Notes under the pieces: generated by a model
Seen by the model: the letters and a program-made list of their open reading frames with translations, nothing else
What the model was told of the DNA's origin: nothing
Database searches by the model: none
Part shown: one piece after another, positions 58,892 to 64,000 of the stretch
How the letters are laid out: the number at the start of each line of letters is the position of its first letter
Position numbering within the stretch: position 1 is the first letter of the stretch
DNA from: Adiantum capillus-veneris
Lineage: Eukaryota > Streptophyta > Polypodiopsida > Polypodiales > Pteridaceae
NCBI GenBank assembly: GCA_014529385.2
Contig: CM043952.1
Span: forward strand, 155,161,057-155,225,056
Length of the DNA: 64,000 nt
Direction: 5' to 3'
Program-made: the position numbers and the translations under genes

Positions 58892-60510
58892 GATGCCTTG
58901 TACCGCACAGCCTCAAGGAGAGGTAGAAACCCCGACGCAACCACAAGCAGCCACAAAACCACCTAAAGATCTAAAAGCAGTCAAACAGTCTATAGAGCCT
59001 AAAGATTGGCAGAAAAACGATGAAGTCATCATATAGGTGAATAGATATGCCAAGCAGATGCAGGAGATGACTAAAAAAATATGAGAAGCAACACTTAGCC
59101 ACAGTGCTAAGGCAAGGGAGTTGGAGATGGTCATTGATGCTATACAAGGAGAGATAGAGGATAGGATGAATGTCATTATAGATCTGCAAAGACAAGTCCA
59201 AGAGATGAAAGCTGAAGCCGAACAACACCAGCTAGCCAAAGAGATGCAGCAAAAGAAAATGGAGGAGCTGGGAGAATTTTTAATAAAGTTATCAGATGCA
59301 TGCAAGACCAAAGACCAACAACTGACAGAGGTAACCAATGAACTCCTAACCACAACTCTGTCAGTACACAAGATCCAAGTGCCGCTTGACGTAGCAAACG
59401 CATCTCTGCAATACTCAGAGCAAAGGATCAATGATCAGGCATCATTTTTGCAACAAATAGGGAAAAATCTAGCAGTTGTCTCGATCAAAGGTACATATGA
59501 AGTATATAAGGTATAAGAAAAGAAGAATAAGGATCTCAAGCTAGAGCTAAAGCTATAGCAATCTCAAAGAAGAGACCTTGCACTAATGCGGGTACAACGC
59601 GAAGAACAATTGCTCAAGGAGATAGCAAAGCTAAAGAGAATCAATCACCTGTTAAGAGAGGGACAACCAGAAACACAAGAAGAAGCTGGTACCTTAGAAC
59701 AACCAAATCTCAAAATTCCCTCCCTCTCTTTTGCTGAGATGGAAACACAGCCGACAGAAGGGCTAGAAGAAGAAGCAGATTTTCAGGTACCACTCATAGA
59801 TGCTCAACAAGTGCCCATGGTCCTGCTTTCCAAAGCTGAGAAAGAAGCACTCATGGAGCAGGTTGCTCAGGAGACAGATGCAGAATGAAAAGCAACAATG
59901 GATTGGGAGTTGAAAGTTCTCCACTCAGTTAATGTCACTCAACTCACTCCCAACCAAATCAATGCACAAACTCACTCCCAACCAAATCAATGCACAATGG
60001 TATCAACAATCATTGCCATATCCTTTGATCAAGGTAGAGCTTTTACATGTCAAAGAAAGACTATGTAAAGATATGCAGACAGAAGGCGCAGAGGATGTCG
60101 ACCCCAAGTGGAGAAAGAGCTGGCTGAACAAGAATCTCAGATATTTGATTTTGTTCACAAGAGCATCTACCGCACCTCAGAAAGACCCAACCTTTTGTCC
60201 TGTACCACGAGTAAGGACATGGCAAGCACATGAAGCACTAAGAAAGAAGTGGCCTACATTGTTGCACTACCTAATATTTCCAGCTCTAGAGCAGGGATCG
60301 ACAACAAGAGGAGTACATGGTGAAAATGCCATGACATTCTACAAGAGACTTCCTGACCTCTCATGTGCTAAGCTATACAAGATTTGTCGAATGCTGCTCA
60401 CATGTATTGAAGCCTTTCACAAGGCAGAAGCAAGGGCACCATGGATGTCATTCCTCGAAGGCAATAAGGGACTCTGCTACAACTTACACTACAAGAGGTT
60501 ATGTGCACTT
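58892..60510 (+). pseudogene. Coiled-coil ORF with conserved C-terminal domain, last gene of giant element
   Basis: The ATG at 58,892 (MPCTAQPQGEVETPTQP) starts a protein with a long coiled coil (59,100-59,700: ELEMVIDAIQGEIEDRMNVI, LLKEIAKLKRINHLL) and, after a 28-bp tandem duplication at about 59,942-59,997 that shifts the frame, a globular part with WRKSWLNKNLRYLILF, then FCPVPRVRTWQAHEALRKKW. The globular part is homologous to the minus-strand protein at 63,027-63,560. Stops at about 59,035 and 59,083 and near 59,515. It ends where the hairpin element begins. Function unknown. Confidence 0.6.
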
Positions 60511-60515
60511 GTGAC

Positions 60516-60690
60516 GCTTTTAGCGACGATACATTGGGTTTTTATACTCTCGGGTGTCGCTACAAGAACATCGCTATAATTGTCGCTATATAGCGACACG
60601 TATAGCGATGGTTACAGTCCTTCTATAACGACGTAGCATAACCTTATATAGAGACGCTTATAGCGATGCCCGAGAGTAAAAAATTTTGGG
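60516..60690. mobile_element. Small hairpin-like inverted-repeat element (MITE candidate)
   Basis: ACTCTCGGGTGTCGCTA (about 60,546-60,562) and the reverse complement of TAGCGATGCCCGAGAGT (60,660-60,676) pair with two mismatches. Between them, TAGCGA(C/T) occurs repeatedly in both orientations, so the strand can fold on itself. No coding capacity. The outer borders and a target duplication are not certain. Confidence 0.55.
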
Positions 60691-62076
60691 TGGCAGGGCA
60701 TTCACCCATCAACCACATTGAATGTTTCCAGAATAGAGTAAACCTAAATGAATTCAAGATAAGCCCAGATTCACCTTTGAAAGAAAGTGCAAGGTATAGA
60801 CCCAAAGTAGTCACCCACAAGACAATATAACCATTAACTCCATCATGCATAGTATTGTTTGCAGAATAAAGATACAAAAAGTAATTGGACGAACGTAAGT
60901 TAAGAAAAGTAAATCAATGACAATTATACACAACATAGGAAAAATCACTTGATTGTTAAGCTTTTCAAATGTAATAGTTACAACGCAATTGTCATTATTG
61001 AGAAAATATGGTTTTCCAATAGTTTCTCAGGGATTCTCCTCTTCTGCATCCTAGCTTGCTCTTTAACTAGGTGGTGTCCCTTCACTTGTTTGGTTGTGGG
61101 TTTGTTGTTGTTGTTGTTTTTCTTGTGTTTGCTCAGCCCCAATTGAGCACCACGGGAGCCTTGAGGGGTGTTTAGAGGTTGTCTCTCTTGTTGCCCACCG
61201 TGAGGAATCTCAAAGCTTGAGAGAGATTCTCTAAACAATCCATAAAACGAGTGAGAGAGGGAAAGTGATATACACAAAACAAAAACCAAACATGATTTCT
61301 TAGGTGACTTCAAGCACAACAACAAAAAATTAATTCAAGATTGCACCTATTTTTAATGGTAAATCAACCACAAATTATTGACCGACAAAACCCTTTGAAC
61401 AAGGTTTAGGTAGAGTGTTTCCTTTGATGGGCTAGAACACTTGGAACCATTACAATGGAATGTTGATATTCCTCTCCTTGCAAATCGTTGCCCTCAAATA
61501 TTGGAATCTCATTGCAATTTGCTATAGCCATCAATCCTTGTTGGATATAAATCTCATATTCCTACCTCCTTACACGTAGGACCTCATAGAGTTTCTTAAC
61601 AATTTGGGTGTTTATTATACATTAAGCATCACATATGACACATTTGTGTATGTATACCTGACTGCAATATGTCATAGTTCCATTGCTTCCATAAAAAAGG
61701 GTGATGAAAAACTAACTATTCCCCAATTTTAGTCCCCCCAATCAAACGATTAAACCACGAGCTTTACACTAAAAAGGTAAGGTTGTTGCCACTAAAACAT
61801 ATCTCATGAATAAGGAGAGTTTGGGAGCTCTTCACTTCTTCTTCTTCTCCATTCTCTCACTCTATGTCAAGTGATTACGAGTTGATGTACGATACCATAC
61901 TATGCATTTTTAAGTTACTCTAGAGAAAACCGTGGGAACTTGAAAATAACTCTATTAATGAGGTCATTCTTTTGAGAACTCCACATCATGGTATATATTA
62001 AAGTTTGTGTGAAACCATCATATGAAGCCTACCATCAAGGGGGTGGGAAAGTTAGTGGTGCTACCAAAGATGGTGG
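60691..62076. other. Gene-poor stretch
   Basis: No supported gene. Short ORFs in all frames lack known motifs. It separates the truncated giant element from the inverted LTR at 62,077. Confidence 0.5.
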
Positions 62077-63006
62077 TGTTGGACGGGTACGCCGCGACCT
62101 ACGTCAGCATTGCGAGAACTCACCTAACAAGATTTGTCAGCTAAGGACAAAGCTCGACCCGCAGGCGCGTGGAAGCAAGCATAAGGTGTCAACCTACACT
62201 CAACCAACTCCTAACTAATTCCTACAAAGGTCTCTACCAATTGTCTAAGTCACAGCCTTCAAGAGTGCATAAGACAAAACTTCCTACAACGCTCTCTAGA
62301 GCCGAACACTCATCAAACAATCTCGAAACACCACAGAACTTGAAGGAGACCCTACTATCACCAATAGGGCGCTCTCCCTAAGGTCTATGAACCAAAATCC
62401 CAACTCAAAACACTCGGTGCAAAATCACGTAGGATGTTTGGCCAAAATTTTCAGGTCTTCATTTCCGAAATCTAAAGTGCCTAATGTGTAGCTCTGCTCA
62501 ATGTGAACGCGTGGATATGATGCAATGCAAAATCGGACAACGTATGCTGACCAAATCACCAGATGAAACTCGTAGAAGGATCTCGCAAAACTTGACCATA
62601 TGCGTACAATGTATGTATCGACACGTAGCTCTCGTCGGGGTCAACACATTGCACTTCTCGGCACTCGATTCCGACCACCGGTGCACACGTAGCATCAAGA
62701 TGAAGCTCACACTCTCTCTCGTACACAGTACGCTCACTCACAGAATTTAAAACTTCTTTCAAAAAATGACAAAAGGTTTTTCATTAAGGTCAAAAATTGG
62801 TATATATACCTTACAATTCTCAAACCCTAAAGTTCCAAATCAACCATCTACTCAATCTAACTATCAAAACTAGGATACAATCTGGAAACTTCTGTAAGCC
62901 CCAATATTTACAAGGTGAAAAATCAGGTTTCCTCAATAAATGATAATTACAAAAATGATAATCTTTCGAGTAGTCAGTTTCCGTGGGGTGTGTCCAGCTT
63001 CTAACA
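62077..63006 (-). mobile_element. LTR of an inverted relative of the giant gypsy element
   Basis: On the minus strand it starts TGTTAGAAGC just after a polypurine tract (63,007-63,020) and ends CCCGTCCAACA. Length 930 bp and both ends match the 29,168 LTR; the block TTCCAGATTGTATC is shared. The inner part is diverged. Left of it, CTTTGGTAGCACC at about 62,070-62,058 could be a decayed primer site. Confidence 0.7.
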
Positions 63007-64000
63007 CTCCCCCCCTCCTTGCTTCTTCATCGTATAGTTTCGGGCATCTTGATCAGTGATTCGTATCTTGCATGTAGATTCATCATTGTTGGGTCAAAAA
63101 TATCAGTGTTTATTGTGAAGAAGCCGGTGTAGAATGCTTCTTCAAAGGCCTGGAGATGATAGGATGACAGAAACATTATCCTTTGATACAACGCATGTAT
63201 CACCTCCTTGGAAGGATGACTAGACAGATCATAGGCACATCTGTAAGTATCTTGGAAGAAGAAGATATTGTCTGTCAGCTGGCCATGCTTGAATGTCTCA
63301 AATACTGCTAAAAGAGTTTTGCAGATTTCTTCATCATGATGCACGTAAGGTCTGGTGAGCCAGTGAACAATTTGATGGCACCCGTCTGTCTTCAAGCCCG
63401 GCAGCTTAGGATAATTCAGCCAAGTGGGTTGGCTCCTTTGTAGTATCTCCTGGGCCTTCCACGTCCTGATCCTTGGTAGAGGACAAAAGCTTAGGTTGTC
63501 TGTGATGTTTTTGGGTGCCTCTACCAAATGGATTAGGTACTGTGGGTACTTCGTCAGCCACACCTTCCTCCATTTTGGCTGAGAGTCAACTATTAACCAG
63601 GCTCCTTCTGGCTAAGAGATATCTGCGTTGTAGAGTGGCACTATCGGCTCTTCTCTAATCCTCTTATTGATGGTGGCGGCTTCATATTTTAGCAAAGGAT
63701 AGGGGAGAGAGGGCTGAAGCCATTCGCGCCTGAGGTTGCTGGCATCAATCTTCTGGATGGTCATGGACTTGAAAACCCTCTACTCCCATTCCAAGGCTTC
63801 CTTAGTCGTCTCTCAGATCTCCACCTCTATTGCTTTATGCATCTTTTCTTCCTCTTCCTGTGTCAGATCTTGTGGCTCTTGAGAGGATCCTACTAGGATT
63901 TCCACTTTCATAGGTGTGTCCACAGGATCTGCCACATTTTCTAAATCTATGCCTTCATTGGCCGCTAGCCCTGTGCCTTCTTGCTCTCTGGCGTGCTGTC
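63007..64000 (-). pseudogene. Conserved last ORF of inverted giant-gypsy relative
   Basis: 63,563-63,027 (minus strand) encodes VWLTKYPQYLIHLVEAPKNI, then FCPLPRIRTWKAQEILQRSQ, homologous to 60,100-60,500. Upstream to the window edge the same ORF, with stops, reads acidic sequence and WLQPSLPYPLLKYEAATINK. The ORF ends only about 20 bases before the polypurine tract and LTR, which shows that this gene is the last one before the 3' LTR in this family. It runs off the window. Confidence 0.65.

Overview
This 64 kb window looks like a transposon-dense intergenic stretch of a large land-plant nuclear genome. The plant features are Ty3/gypsy pol genes, initiator-Met primer binding sites, a LINE, a hAT element, and long GA, GT and CT microsatellites. 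No bacterial signals, tRNA or rRNA genes, or intact ordinary host gene were found. The species cannot be named from sequence alone; a fern, gymnosperm or other large-genome plant would fit. Almost every coding region is retroelement-derived and interrupted by stops or frameshifts, so most are annotated as pseudogenes. All assignments come from reading the sequence; no database search was run.

Left part (1-10.4 kb): an LTR fragment with a Met-tRNA primer site; a plus-strand gag-protease fragment ending in a piece of LTR; an unrecognised minus-strand ORF; a decayed minus-strand gypsy element (LTR, leader, gag, protease, RT, RNase H, no integrase); and a 1.8 kb microsatellite cluster.

Middle-left (10.4-24 kb): a minus-strand gypsy element split by a plus-strand gypsy copy (two LTRs around only RNase H and integrase). 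Its leader carries a 1.3 kb terminal-inverted-repeat element. Next to it is a rearranged second copy of the family. 24-26.8 kb is gene-poor with a tandem duplication and microsatellites. A minus-strand LINE fills 26.8-29.1 kb.

Right part (29.2-60.5 kb): one giant plus-strand gypsy element, about 17 kb without its insertions. Two elements sit inside it: a young 6.4 kb gag-only LTR element (30,683-37,093, LTRs roughly 98% identical by eye) and a 7.65 kb hAT-like DNA transposon (38,867-46,517, perfect 8-bp target duplication). The giant element is unusual in having a duplicated integrase zinc-finger module, a second retropepsin-like domain after the integrase, two arrays of ~290-bp repeats with an AT palindrome, and an antisense ORF diverging from a sense coiled-coil ORF. 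A homologue of that last ORF sits beside a matching LTR in inverted orientation at the right edge (62,077-64,000).

The most novel candidate is the hAT element. Besides a truncated minus-strand BED/DUF659 transposase it carries, convergently, a gene with a helical N-terminal region and a protein kinase domain, plus a duplicated 1.3 kb left arm containing a second copy of its terminus.
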